A DNA stretch of 64,000 bases from assembly GCF_900290235.1 (NCBI RefSeq), contig NZ_OLMK01000006.1:1-64000 (forward strand). Direction: 5' to 3'. This stretch comes from Streptomyces sp. MA5143a (GTDB lineage: Bacteria > Actinomycetota > Actinomycetes > Streptomycetales > Streptomycetaceae). Within the stretch, counting starts at the first letter, position 1; the number at the start of each line of letters is the position of its first letter. Below are positions 43,901-51,307 of the stretch, one piece after another. Under the pieces are notes generated by a model. That model was given only the letters and a program-made list of their open reading frames with translations. It ran no database searches and was not told the DNA's origin. The translations under genes and the position numbers were made by a program.

Positions 43901-44143
43901 CCCCGGCTCCAACCACCGCCGCAGCGACCCCACATGGCGGCGTATCACATTGACGGCGCTGTCCGGCGGGCGCCGACCCCACAGCACGTCGACGATCTCT
44001 CCCACAGCGACCGGTCGCCCCGCCCGCGCCAGGAGCAGCGCCAGCAGCGCCTGTTCCTGCGGACGGCCCGGTGTCAGCTCCACCCCGGCCCGCCGTACCC
44101 GGACCGACCCCAGAACCGCGAACGACACCGGCTCCAGTGCCAA
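40994..44143 (-). CDS. SARP-family regulator with NB-ARC and C-terminal TPR domains (AfsR-like)
   Basis: The 1049-residue protein has a winged helix (FAVLGSVRVRRAGVELTPGRPQEQALLALLL), a BTAD domain to about residue 250 and an Ala/Pro/Thr linker encoded by hexamer repeats (43218-43259). Its NB-ARC domain has Walker A GGMAGIGKTTL and RFLVLLDNARDTEQVRPLLPG. A long TPR array begins near residue 760 (repeats ending in ALELFRDSGR, ALGFYQQLGV, AHAAWQQALTIL). This is the full AfsR architecture, in which ATP binding and TPR contacts control DNA binding. The TTG at 44143, with AAGGGGGC upstream, is my choice; a GTG five codons in is possible. It is divergent from the FAD monooxygenase. Confidence 0.85.
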   Translation of the reverse strand: MALEPVSFAVLGSVRVRRAGVELTPGRPQEQALLALLLARAGRPVAVGEIVDVLWGRRPPDSAVNVIRRHVGSLRRWLEPGLPTRAVGRWLVREAGGYRLLVDDDCLDLLRFRRLRDEARRTSADPDAAPARAVGVLTEALALWRGPFGAGLPAEVRERAGFGQLDRERLAAVREAADGALRAGIPGAVLPALQEAVRGAPLDEPLLARLILTLAAADRTAEALTTYRAARTRLADELGIDPGRELREAHRTVLRGAGPRNASAPCPTTGHAAAQASAPAPARAPDSASAQETAPTPTPTPAPAPAPAPTSGTAPALAPVPAQLPHDLPTFTGRRAELEEVLALLDTAPGPPASAPGTVVISAIGGMAGIGKTTLAVHWAHRVADRFPDGQLYVNLRGFTPSGAVMGADEAVRVFLDALGVPPERVPHGVDARAALYRSLLAGRRFLVLLDNARDTEQVRPLLPGAPGCLAIVTSRNQLTGLVSAHGAHALTLRPLDTEQARAFLGRRLGAARLTGESRAVAEIAALCAGLPLALACVAARAAAHPRFALSAIAAELREAHGSLDAFSRSDTSANVGAVFSWSLSAVSADAARLFRLLALHPGPHFSAGATAALAGLPVRRARSLLTELADVHLVREHAPGRYALHDLLRAHAAELLSEAGPDPDGEPPAGGDPAAERATAVRRDARVGRDIAAGPETAAGYRVAAEHDTSVGHIAATEHDAAVGRLYAYHLHAAHAGQRLLAPQEDPLAPGPAPAGMPVESFGDHEQALAWLTTEYPVLLAVIEAAVRSGRDRLACLLAWALEPYFDRRGHWHDWAATQRTALDAALRLGEPAWEARGLRALARAEGRLGLHESARPRLDRALELFTGLGDAIGRADTHRSLGWTCDQAGDLPGALRHNRLALELFRDSGRPAAHASVLNSVGWYHALLGEYREALSHCFQALPLLQDLGDRYGQAATWHSIAFAHHHLGRHRQALLGYGNALGFYQQLGVPYLEASTLVHLGDTHRAMSNHDDAHAAWQQALTILITLGHPDADDVRALLTAGDRCV
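43218..43259 (-). repeat. GGTGCC/GGCGTT hexamer repeats in the second SARP linker
   Basis: Four GGTGCC units are followed by three GGCGTT units, encoding Ala-Pro and Thr-Pro dipeptides in the BTAD/NB-ARC linker. It is the same kind of slippage-prone linker as in the neighbouring SARP gene. Confidence 0.7.
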
Positions 44144-44353
44144 GGAGGCCCCCTTGTATCTCGTATCTTCTGTGCCCCCATGACGATACGTGGCCCCGCG
44201 AGTCACCCAGAGTCATGCGCGGGAGCGCGGAGGGGGCGGGGCTGAGCGGTGAGGGAGGGAGGGCAGGCGTCGGTGAGCCGCGGGGGCGGTTCGCCGGGCG
44301 CGGTGATACTGGTGTCAGGTCGCAGGGAATCTCCGGAAAAGGGAGCAGGTTCG

Positions 44354-45880
44354 GTGAACTCGGGTGGGGCGGACAGCCGTTGGGAATCGGCGGGATCGGG
44401 CGGCTCGGCCGGCCGGCACGCGGTCGTCGTCGGGGGCAGTCTCGCGGGGCTGCTCGCCGCGCACGTCCTCGCCGGGCACGCCCAGAGAGTGACGATCGTG
44501 GAACGCGACCGCTTCCCCACCGAAGCCGAAGCCGAAGCCGAAGCCGAAGCCGAAGCCGAAGCCGACCTCGACGCTGAGGCCGGCGTCGTCGGGAGCACCC
44601 TCGCGGGTACCGCTCCCCGGCCCGGCGTACCGCAGAGCCGGCACCCGCACGTTCTGCTGGAGGGCGGCCAACTCGCCCTGGAGGCGCTGTTGCCCGGGTT
44701 CATGGAGGAGCTGCGGGCGGCGGGCGCGCCGCGCGTGGGGATGCCGGAGGACATCGTGCAGTGGCAGAGCGGCCGTTGGTTCCGGCGGGTGCCCGCGTCG
44801 ACGCACATCCACACCGGCTCGCGCGCGCAGATCGAGCGGCTGATCCGGCGCCGGGTCCTGGCGAACCCCTCCGTCACCCTCGTCGAGGGCACCGAGACCG
44901 TGGGACTGCTCGGTGACGCGTCCCGCGTACGCGGTGTGCTGCTCCGCGAGCGCGGTGACGGCGCTCGGGGCGCACAGCGCGAACTGGCCGCCGATCTGGT
45001 CGTCGACGCCTCCGGGCGTGGCACCAAGGCCCCGCGCTGGCTGACGGCCGTCGGGGCCGAGGCGCCGCACGAGGAGACCATCGACACTGGCCTCGCCTAC
45101 GCCTCCCGCGTCTACCGCGACACGACCGGAACGCTCGGCGCCGACGCGAGTGCCGCGGCCCTCGGGTTCTACGTCGTCCCCAACCCCGACCAGCCGTACG
45201 GCGTCGTCGTGCTGCCCCTGGAGGACGGCACCCATCTGGCCACCTTCTCCGGGCTGCGCGGCGACGAACCGCCCACGGACGAGGAGGAGTTCGAGACGTA
45301 CGCCAAGCGGCTCCCGCATCCGGTGGTGCACCGCTGGATGCGCGATGCCGAGCCGCTCTCCCCGGTGTCCGGGTTCCGGCGCACCGCCAACGTCCGGCGC
45401 CGATACGACCTGCCGGGCCGCCGCCCCGCCGGGTTCCTGGCGACCGGCGACGCGCTGTGCACGTTCAACCCCATCTACGGGCAGGGCATGGCCGTCGCGG
45501 CGCTGAGCGCGGTCGCGCTGCGGGACGCCCTCGCCGATCCGCGCCGTACGCCCACCACGCGCCGCGTGCAGAAGGCGCTGCTCGCCGCGTCCCGGCAGGC
45601 GTGGGACATCTCGGCCGGGGCGGACAAGAAGATGCCCGGAGCGGTCGGCAACGCCGCCGTCGTACGGCCCGCCGACCGGGTCGCCGGGTGGTATCTGCGC
45701 CGCGTCCAGGAACGCACCCCGGGCGACCCCGTCGTGGGCCGTGCCTTCCGCGCCGCCCTCACCCTGAAGGAGCCCCTCAGCGCCCTCTTCGCCCCGAAGG
45801 TGGCCCGAGCGGTCCTCTTCGGCCCGGCCCGCCCGACCCCGGAGGAACCACCGCTCACCCGCGACGCCGGGGACGCCTGA
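44354..45880 (+). CDS. FAD-dependent monooxygenase with an (Glu-Ala)7 insertion
   Basis: The 508-residue flavoprotein of the PHBH/squalene-epoxidase-like group has the Rossmann motif VVVGGSLAGLLAAHVLAG at about 22-39. VVDASGRGTKAPRWL (DG-type motif) follows, then FLATGDALCTFNPIYGQGMAVAALSAVALRDAL (FAD-binding GD motif). It would use NAD(P)H and O2 to hydroxylate or epoxidise a ring or olefin. An insertion of EAEAEAEAEAEAEA plus DLDAEAG follows the glutamate-arginine end of the FAD motif, where relatives usually run directly to the RPGVPQ.RH segment. The GTG at 44354 follows GGGAGCAGG. It is divergent from the second SARP gene. Confidence 0.85.
   Translation: MNSGGADSRWESAGSGGSAGRHAVVVGGSLAGLLAAHVLAGHAQRVTIVERDRFPTEAEAEAEAEAEAEADLDAEAGVVGSTLAGTAPRPGVPQSRHPHVLLEGGQLALEALLPGFMEELRAAGAPRVGMPEDIVQWQSGRWFRRVPASTHIHTGSRAQIERLIRRRVLANPSVTLVEGTETVGLLGDASRVRGVLLRERGDGARGAQRELAADLVVDASGRGTKAPRWLTAVGAEAPHEETIDTGLAYASRVYRDTTGTLGADASAAALGFYVVPNPDQPYGVVVLPLEDGTHLATFSGLRGDEPPTDEEEFETYAKRLPHPVVHRWMRDAEPLSPVSGFRRTANVRRRYDLPGRRPAGFLATGDALCTFNPIYGQGMAVAALSAVALRDALADPRRTPTTRRVQKALLAASRQAWDISAGADKKMPGAVGNAAVVRPADRVAGWYLRRVQERTPGDPVVGRAFRAALTLKEPLSALFAPKVARAVLFGPARPTPEEPPLTRDAGDA
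44522..44563 (+). repeat. (GAAGCC)7 microsatellite inside the monooxygenase gene
   Basis: Seven perfect GAAGCC units encode (Glu-Ala)7 in frame. Slippage by one unit would add or remove two residues without a frameshift, so the length may vary between strains. It falls in the loop after the FAD-binding motif, not in the core. Confidence 0.95.
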
Positions 45881-45975
45881 GGGGACGCCCGGCGGGGGCG
45901 CGATGGGGAGGGGACGGAACCGACCCGGGCCGCCACCTTCGCTCGCCGTCACACAGACCGATAAATCCACATCAA

Positions 45976-45992
45976 GGTGTGTGAACCACACC
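45976..45992 (+). promoter_or_regulatory. GGTGTG/CACACC inverted repeat upstream of the membrane operon
   Basis: GGTGTG and CACACC flank the five bases TGAAC, 77 bases before the ATG at 46069, in a more AT-rich part of the 188-base gap. It could be an operator or a small hairpin in the leader; no regulator is adjacent. Confidence 0.35.
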
Positions 45993-46068
45993 AAAACAGT
46001 CACCCGCGTACATAGCTGATCCGAACAACTGGTGCGAACTTACGTGACCGTGTGAGGAGGAGTGGCTG

Positions 46069-46707
46069 ATGAGCGAGACAGAGCAGGGCAACTCGACGAG
46101 GTTGCGGCAGACCGGTGAGACGGCCCGGGCCGAGGCGTCGGCCACCGCCGATCGCGCCAAGCAGGCCGCGGGACAGGTCGGGGGAACCGCCGTGGACCAG
46201 GCCGGTGCCGTCGTGGGGGAAGCGCGTCAGCAGGCCGGCGCGGTCGTCCGTGATCTGCGGAGCCGTGCGATGAACGAGGCAGAGGAGCAGACCCGGCGGG
46301 CCGCCGACTCGGTGCGCCACTGGGCGGACGACCTGGCGGGGCTGGCGGAGAACGCGCAGAGCGACTCCCCGGCCAGTGGTCTCGCCGCCCAGGCGGCCGA
46401 CCGGGGACACCGGGCCGCCGACTATCTCGACAGAGCGGGCGCGGACGGCGTCCTCACCGATGTGCAGGACTTCGCCCGCAGGCGCCCCGGCATGTTCCTG
46501 GGCGGCGCGCTGCTGGCCGGGCTGGCCGTCGGGCGGCTGGTGAAGGTGGCGGCGAAGGCCGACGGGTCCGCCGAACGGGGACAGCGGCCCACGGCGACGG
46601 ATGACGGACGCCCCACGGCGCTGCCGTCCGCTCCGACGCCCGAACCACAGCCGTCCGTCGGCATGCCGCCCGGCGGCGCGGCGGCCCGTGCCCGTCCGGG
46701 GGTGTGA
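46069..46707 (+). CDS. Coiled-coil protein with C-terminal membrane helix (CsbD/apolipoprotein-like)
   Basis: The 212-residue protein has mostly helical, Ala/Glu/Arg-rich heptad-like sequence from residue 15 to 130 (TADRAKQAAGQVGGTAVDQAG and similar). A hydrophobic stretch FLGGALLAGLAVGRLV follows near 150, then a disordered Pro-rich tail. The pattern resembles LEA/apolipoprotein-like stress proteins. AGGAGG lies before the ATG at 46069. It heads a three-gene operon with a DUF1469 holin-like protein (3 bases downstream) and a DUF3618 protein; in actinobacteria these form an envelope-stress or membrane-support set of unknown role. Confidence 0.7.
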   Translation: MSETEQGNSTRLRQTGETARAEASATADRAKQAAGQVGGTAVDQAGAVVGEARQQAGAVVRDLRSRAMNEAEEQTRRAADSVRHWADDLAGLAENAQSDSPASGLAAQAADRGHRAADYLDRAGADGVLTDVQDFARRRPGMFLGGALLAGLAVGRLVKVAAKADGSAERGQRPTATDDGRPTALPSAPTPEPQPSVGMPPGGAAARARPGV

Positions 46708-46710
46708 GCG

Positions 46711-47124
46711 ATGGTTGCGACCCGCTCCCGAGCCGTGGAGACACATGAGGACGCCACCGTGGGCGAACTGCTGTCCACCGTGACCTCCGATGTCCAGACC
46801 CTGTTCCGGCAGGAGGTCGAACTGGCCAGGACCGAGGTCAAGCAGGAGGCGACCGAGGCGGGCAAGGCGGCCGGCATGTACGGCGGCGCCGGGTTCGCCG
46901 GATACATGGTCCTGCTGTTCCTGTCCGTGGCCGCGCTGCTGGGCATGGCCAACGTGATGGACGGCGGCTGGGCCGCACTGATCGTCACCGCGGTGTGGGC
47001 CGTGGTCGCGGCGGTGCTGTACCAGCGCGGCCGCTCCCGTATGCGCACCGTGTCGCCGAAGCCCGAACACACGGTCGAGACACTGAAGGAGGATGCGCAA
47101 TGGGCACGTCACCCGACCAGATGA
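46711..47124 (+). CDS. Phage holin superfamily III (DUF1469) membrane protein
   Basis: The 137-residue protein has an N-terminal amphipathic helix (VGELLSTVTSDVQTLFRQEVELARTEV) and two transmembrane helices (YMVLLFLSVAALLGM and ALIVTAVWAVVAAVLY), the actinobacterial DUF1469 family. The holin label comes from sequence family only; its partners are chromosomal housekeeping-like genes, not phage genes. It begins four bases after the previous stop and its end overlaps the DUF3618 gene by 25 bases, so translation is coupled. Confidence 0.85.
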   Translation: MVATRSRAVETHEDATVGELLSTVTSDVQTLFRQEVELARTEVKQEATEAGKAAGMYGGAGFAGYMVLLFLSVAALLGMANVMDGGWAALIVTAVWAVVAAVLYQRGRSRMRTVSPKPEHTVETLKEDAQWARHPTR

Positions 47125-47786
47125 GGGCCGAGATCACGGCCACGAGAGACCGGTTGTCCGCCGACGTGAACCGGCTCGCGGACCGCGCCAGCCCCCGGAA
47201 GATGGCCCGTCGCCGCACGCGCAGGATGCGTGGTGCCGTCTCGGGCATGCGGGAACGGGTCATGGGATCCGCCTCCCAGGCCGTCCAGGAGGCCGGCGGC
47301 GGCGCGCAGTCGATGGCCGGAACGCTGCAGGACGTGCAGGACGGCGGCCGGCAGGCGGTCGACACCGCCCGCCAGGCGGCCGGCCAGGCCGGTGAGGCCG
47401 TACGGCAGGCTCCGGACCAGGCCATGCGCCAGACGCAGGGCAACCCACTGGCCGCGGGGCTGATCGCCTTCGGCGTCGGCATGCTGGCGGCGTCGATGGC
47501 GCCCGCCACGGAGATGGAACGGGAGAAGGCCGGCGAGCTGATGCAGCAGGGCGGCGAAGCGCTGGAGCCGGTGAAGCAGGCAGCCCTCGACTCCGCGCAG
47601 AACCTGAAGGAAGGAGCCAAGGAGACCGTCCAGAGCGCGGCGCAGGAGGTCAAGGACACGGCCGCGGAGGCCGCCCGCACCACGCAGGACGAGGCCCGCG
47701 ACCAGGCCACGCAGGTGGCCGACCAAGCCCGCGACTCGGGCCGCCAGGTCACCGACGAGCCCCGGCGACACCCCGGCCCCGGCTGA
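47100..47786 (+). CDS. DUF3618 domain-containing protein
   Basis: The 228-residue protein begins with the DUF3618 helix (PDQMRAEITATRDRLSADVNRLADRASPRKMARRRTRR). A membrane-proximal hydrophobic stretch (GLIAFGVGMLAASMA) lies near residue 120, and a long Ala/Glu/Gln coiled coil makes up the second half. The ATG at 47100 has AAGGAGG upstream and overlaps the DUF1469 gene. DUF3618 proteins co-occur with DUF1469; the complex probably binds the inner face of the membrane. The role is unknown. Confidence 0.82.
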   Translation: MGTSPDQMRAEITATRDRLSADVNRLADRASPRKMARRRTRRMRGAVSGMRERVMGSASQAVQEAGGGAQSMAGTLQDVQDGGRQAVDTARQAAGQAGEAVRQAPDQAMRQTQGNPLAAGLIAFGVGMLAASMAPATEMEREKAGELMQQGGEALEPVKQAALDSAQNLKEGAKETVQSAAQEVKDTAAEAARTTQDEARDQATQVADQARDSGRQVTDEPRRHPGPG

Positions 47787-47818
47787 GCACCGCCCCGGCC
47801 CGCACCCGAGAGAGCCCC

Positions 47819-47875
47819 GACCGAGACCGCTCGGTCCGATGCCGTAGCCCCTCGCCCCCGGACCAGGGGTCCGGG
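47819..47875 (+). terminator. Two tandem hairpins downstream of the DUF3618 operon
   Basis: GACCGAG-ACCG-CTCGGTC (47819-47836) and CCCGGACC-AGG-GGTCCGGG (47857-47875) are perfect stems of 7 and 8 bp starting 33 bases past the DUF3618 stop. Confidence 0.55.
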
Positions 47876-48172
47876 TGCCGGTGCCCGGCGGCCCGCACCC
47901 GTCAGACCGGCATCGAACACCTCGCGCCGACGGGCACCCGCAGGGACGACCACGGGAGCAGTCTCCGTCGACGGCCACCCACCGGGACCGGCATGAACGC
48001 CTCGAGCCGATGCCACCCACGGCTCGGGCACCGCCTCCCGTACCCGCGGTCCGGCACACCTTCCCGTCGACGGACACCCACGACCGCCGCCCGTCCGCGC
48101 CGTGCCGAGCAGTACCGTCCGGAGGCATCCGGCGACGCCCACCCCCGTGCCGACGATCAACCGACCGCCGTC

Positions 48173-48201
48173 TTGACGGTCGGGATGTTACCGGTAACAC
48201 T
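48173..48201 (+). promoter_or_regulatory. LacI-type operator in the MFS/GH35 operon promoter
   Basis: TGTTACCGGTAACA (48186-48199) is a perfect 14-bp palindrome with a central CG, as LacI-family proteins prefer. A -35 TTGACG (48173-48178) lies before it and a -10-like TAACAC (48195-48200) falls within its right arm, so a bound repressor would block the promoter. The LacI gene at the operon's end is the obvious binder. Confidence 0.7.
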
Positions 48202-48238
48202 GCGAGGGTCCCCAGTCGCGACGAGGTGGAGTGCCCGC

Positions 48239-49456
48239 GTGTCCGACGTACCGACCGCATCCGCTGTGAACCACCCCCAAGCCGCCGAGGAGGCGCGGGT
48301 GTTCAGCCCGGCCGCCGTGGTCGCCTCCTGTGTGGGGTTCGTGCTCATCGGTGCCCTCCAGGCGCTGTACGGGCCCGCCATCCCGGCCTTCCGTGACGAG
48401 TTCGGGCTGTCCCCCTCGGCCGCCGGGCTCGGGCTGAGCGCCCACTTCATCGGTGGTGTCGCCGGTGTCCTGCTCTTCGACCGGCTCTACGGCCGGATGG
48501 GCAACCGCACGATCCTCGGCGCCTCGTACCTGCTGATGGCGCTCGGCGCGGCCGGCTTCGCGCTCGCCCCGAACTGGCCCGTCGGCCTCGCCGCCGCCCT
48601 GCTCGCCGGACTCGGCTTCGGCGGTATCGACTACGGCCTCAACCAGCTGTTCGCCGTCGGCTTCGGCAAGCGCTCGACGGCCATGCTGAACATCCTCAAC
48701 GCCCACTTCGGCATCGGCGCGATCCTCGGCCCCGCCCTGATCGGCGCGGTCGGCGCCGAGCACTACCCGGCGGTCTTCCTCGCCTTCGCCGCCGCCAACC
48801 TGCCCCTGCTGCTGTGTCTGCGCGGCGTCCGCGACCGCGCGCCCCTGACCGCCGCGCCGGACGAGGACCCCGAGCGGGCCGGCGGGTCCGCCCTGCGCCG
48901 CAGCCTGGCCTCGGTGCTCGGCGTGTTCGTCGCCCTCTACGTCCTGCACGTGGGCATCGAGGCAGGCGTCGGCGGCTGGGAGCCCACCCACCTGGAGACC
49001 GTCGGCTACAGCGCCGGGGCAGCCGCCACCGCGACCTCCGTGTACTGGCTGATGCTGACCGTCGGCCGCTTCCTGGTGGTGCCCATCGCCCTGCGGTACT
49101 CCCCCCAGACGATCATCACCGTCTCCTGCGCGGGCATGACCGTCTGCCTCCTCCTCGCCGTCATCCCCTGGCTGGCCCCGTTCGCGTACGCCGGCGTCGG
49201 CCTCTTCATGGCGCCGATCTTCCCCACCGGCCTGCCCTGGCTGAACGCCGCCGCGCCGCGGGCCCGCAGCGCCGGCGCGCTGGTCATCGCCGCGTCCATG
49301 GTCGGGGGAGTGGCCGCCGGGCCCGCGCTCGGCAAGGCCATCGAATGGTCCGGCGTCCGCGCGGTGCCGCTGCTGCTGTGCGTCGTGTCGGCCCTGTGCC
49401 TGCTGGCCACCCTGTGGCTGATCCGCGCCACCCGCACCGACGCGGAGTCCCGCTGA
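48239..49456 (+). CDS. MFS transporter (FHS/fucose-permease-like)
   Basis: The 405-residue transporter has 12 predicted membrane segments with the arrangement LYGPAIPAFRDEFGLSPSAAGLG, DRLYGRMGNRTIL (MFS loop 2-3 motif), LNILNAHFGIGAILGPALIG and LFMAPIFPTGLPWLNAAAP. The helix-1/helix-11 patterns recall the fucose/galactose permease (FHS) group. The start GTG at 48239 follows GAGGTGG; a longer in-frame reading upstream overlaps the promoter. It heads an operon with two GH35 enzymes and a LacI gene, so it probably imports a galactoside or its monosaccharide. Confidence 0.88.
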   Translation: MSDVPTASAVNHPQAAEEARVFSPAAVVASCVGFVLIGALQALYGPAIPAFRDEFGLSPSAAGLGLSAHFIGGVAGVLLFDRLYGRMGNRTILGASYLLMALGAAGFALAPNWPVGLAAALLAGLGFGGIDYGLNQLFAVGFGKRSTAMLNILNAHFGIGAILGPALIGAVGAEHYPAVFLAFAAANLPLLLCLRGVRDRAPLTAAPDEDPERAGGSALRRSLASVLGVFVALYVLHVGIEAGVGGWEPTHLETVGYSAGAAATATSVYWLMLTVGRFLVVPIALRYSPQTIITVSCAGMTVCLLLAVIPWLAPFAYAGVGLFMAPIFPTGLPWLNAAAPRARSAGALVIAASMVGGVAAGPALGKAIEWSGVRAVPLLLCVVSALCLLATLWLIRATRTDAESR

Positions 49457-49528
49457 GCCGCACCCGTCCCGCTGAGCCGCATCCGTCCCCGAGTCACCCG
49501 CATGTCCCGAGCCGAAGGGAATTCAGCC

Positions 49529-51307
49529 TTGCGCACGCCCGCCCTCATTACGTCGATTGACGGTTTCCTCCTCCACGGCGAACCGTTCCGGATCATCTCC
49601 GGCGCGATGCACTACTTCCGCATCCACCCCGACCTGTGGGCGGACCGGCTGCGCAAGGCCCGGCTGATGGGCCTCAACACGGTGGAGACCTACGTCCCGT
49701 GGAACCTCCACCAGCCCGACCCCGACAGCCCCCTCGTCCTCGACGGCCTCCTCGACCTGCCCCGCTACCTCAGCCTCGCCCGCGCCGAGGGCCTGCACGT
49801 ACTGCTGCGCCCCGGCCCGTACATCTGTGCCGAGTGGGACGGCGGCGGCCTGCCCTCCTGGCTCACCACGGACCCCGACATCCGGCTGCGCACCAGCGAC
49901 CCCCGCTTCACGGACGCCCTCGACCGCTACCTCGACATCCTGCTGCCCCCGCTGCTGCCCCACATGGCCGCGAACGGCGGGCCCGTCATCGCCGTCCAGG
50001 TCGAGAACGAGTACGGGGCGTACGGCGACGACACCGCGTACCTCAAGCATGTGCACAACGCGCTGCGTTCCCGCGGCGTGGAGGAACTGCTGTTCACCTG
50101 CGACCAGGCGGGCTCCGCCCACCACCTGGCCGCCGGGAGCCTGCCCGGCGTGCTGTCCACCGGCACCTTCGGCGGCCGGATCGAGGAGTCGCTGCGCAAA
50201 CTGCGCGAGCACCAGCCCGAAGGGCCCCTGATGTGCTCGGAGTTCTGGATCGGCTGGTTCGACCACTGGGGCGAGGAGCACCACGTCCGGGACGGCGCCG
50301 ACGCCGCCGCCGACCTCGACCGGCTGCTCGCCGCGGGCGCCTCCGTCAACATCTACATGTTCCACGGCGGCACCAACTTCGGCTTCACCAACGGCGCCAA
50401 CCACGACCAGTGCTACGCGCCGATCGTCACCTCCTACGACTACGACGCCGCCCTCACCGAGTCCGGCGACCCCGGCCCCAAGTACCACGCCTTCCGCGAG
50501 GTGATCGCCCGCCACGCCCCGGTCCCGGACGAGCCCGCCCCGGCCCCGTCGCCGAAGCTCTCCGGCATCACCGTCGAGCTGGACCGCGGAGCGCCGCTCC
50601 TGCCGTGGGCCACCGCCCACAGCGCGTCCGCCGGCCGCACCGAGGACCCGCTCACCATGGAGGAGCTGGGCCAGCGCTCCGGCTACGTCCTCTACCGCAG
50701 CGCCTTCCCCGAGCCGGGCGACGGCCTGCTGCACTTCGCCGGCGGGGTCGGCGACCGCGCCCAGGTCTTCGTGGACGGCGCCCCCGTCGGCGTACTGGAA
50801 CGCGAACGTCACGACGAGACCCTCCCGCTGCGCGTCCCCCGCGCCGGCGCCACCCTGGAGGTGCTCGTCGAGAACATGGGCGGGGTGAACTACGGGCCCC
50901 GCATCGGCGCCCCCAAGGGCCTGCTCGGCCCCGTCACCTTCAACGGCACGGCCCTGCACGGCTGGGACATCCACCGGCTGCCCCTCACCGACCTGTCCAC
51001 GGTGCCCTTCGCCCCGGCCGGAGAGACGGCCCACGTCACCGTGCCCGCCTTCCACCACGGCACCTTCGACGTCGACACCCCCGCCGACACCTTCCTCTCC
51101 CTGCCCGGCTGGACCAAGGGCCAGGCCTGGGTCAACGGCTTCCACCTCGGCCGCTACTGGAACCGGGGCCCGCAGCGCACCCTCTACGTCCCCGCCCCCG
51201 TCCTGCGCCCCGGCGCCAACGAGCTGGTCCTGCTGGAGCTGAACGCCACCACCGCCGCCCGCGCGCACTTCACGGACACACCCGACCTGGGGCCGGTGAA
51301 GCCCTGA
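49529..51307 (+). CDS. GH35 beta-galactosidase
   Basis: The 592-residue glycoside hydrolase family 35 enzyme has acid/base Glu161 in VQVENEYGAYG and nucleophile Glu238 in PLMCSEFWIGWFDHWG. The substrate-loop motif FHGGTNFGFTNGAN is present. Beta-sandwich domains follow the TIM barrel (to about 590) with GRYWNRGPQRTLYVPAPVL near the end. There is no signal peptide, so it acts on imported oligosaccharides. The TTG at 49529 has AAGGGA well spaced; an ATG at 49502 is in frame but lacks a ribosome site. Its stop overlaps the next gene's ATG (TGATG). Confidence 0.93.
   Translation: MRTPALITSIDGFLLHGEPFRIISGAMHYFRIHPDLWADRLRKARLMGLNTVETYVPWNLHQPDPDSPLVLDGLLDLPRYLSLARAEGLHVLLRPGPYICAEWDGGGLPSWLTTDPDIRLRTSDPRFTDALDRYLDILLPPLLPHMAANGGPVIAVQVENEYGAYGDDTAYLKHVHNALRSRGVEELLFTCDQAGSAHHLAAGSLPGVLSTGTFGGRIEESLRKLREHQPEGPLMCSEFWIGWFDHWGEEHHVRDGADAAADLDRLLAAGASVNIYMFHGGTNFGFTNGANHDQCYAPIVTSYDYDAALTESGDPGPKYHAFREVIARHAPVPDEPAPAPSPKLSGITVELDRGAPLLPWATAHSASAGRTEDPLTMEELGQRSGYVLYRSAFPEPGDGLLHFAGGVGDRAQVFVDGAPVGVLERERHDETLPLRVPRAGATLEVLVENMGGVNYGPRIGAPKGLLGPVTFNGTALHGWDIHRLPLTDLSTVPFAPAGETAHVTVPAFHHGTFDVDTPADTFLSLPGWTKGQAWVNGFHLGRYWNRGPQRTLYVPAPVLRPGANELVLLELNATTAARAHFTDTPDLGPVKP

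Larger units (their letters stand above)
47787..48238. other. 452-base intergenic region: terminators, degenerate repeats and the galactoside promoter
   Basis: The first 90 bases hold two hairpins that end the DUF3618 operon. From about 47905 to 48080 there are degenerate repeats (GACCGGCAT with similar flanks at 47905 and 47986; CCGTCGACGG at 47965 and 48064), and I see no convincing gene. The last 70 bases are the promoter of the MFS gene. Confidence 0.6.

Noticed and set aside
38637..45880. Secondary-metabolite gene cluster around the SARPs
   Set aside because: Only regulators and one FAD monooxygenase are present; no core biosynthetic enzyme lies in the window.
46711..47124. Holin gene as a sign of a prophage
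   Set aside because: No phage structural, lysis, integrase or att-like features are near. DUF1469 with DUF3618 is a normal actinobacterial chromosomal set.
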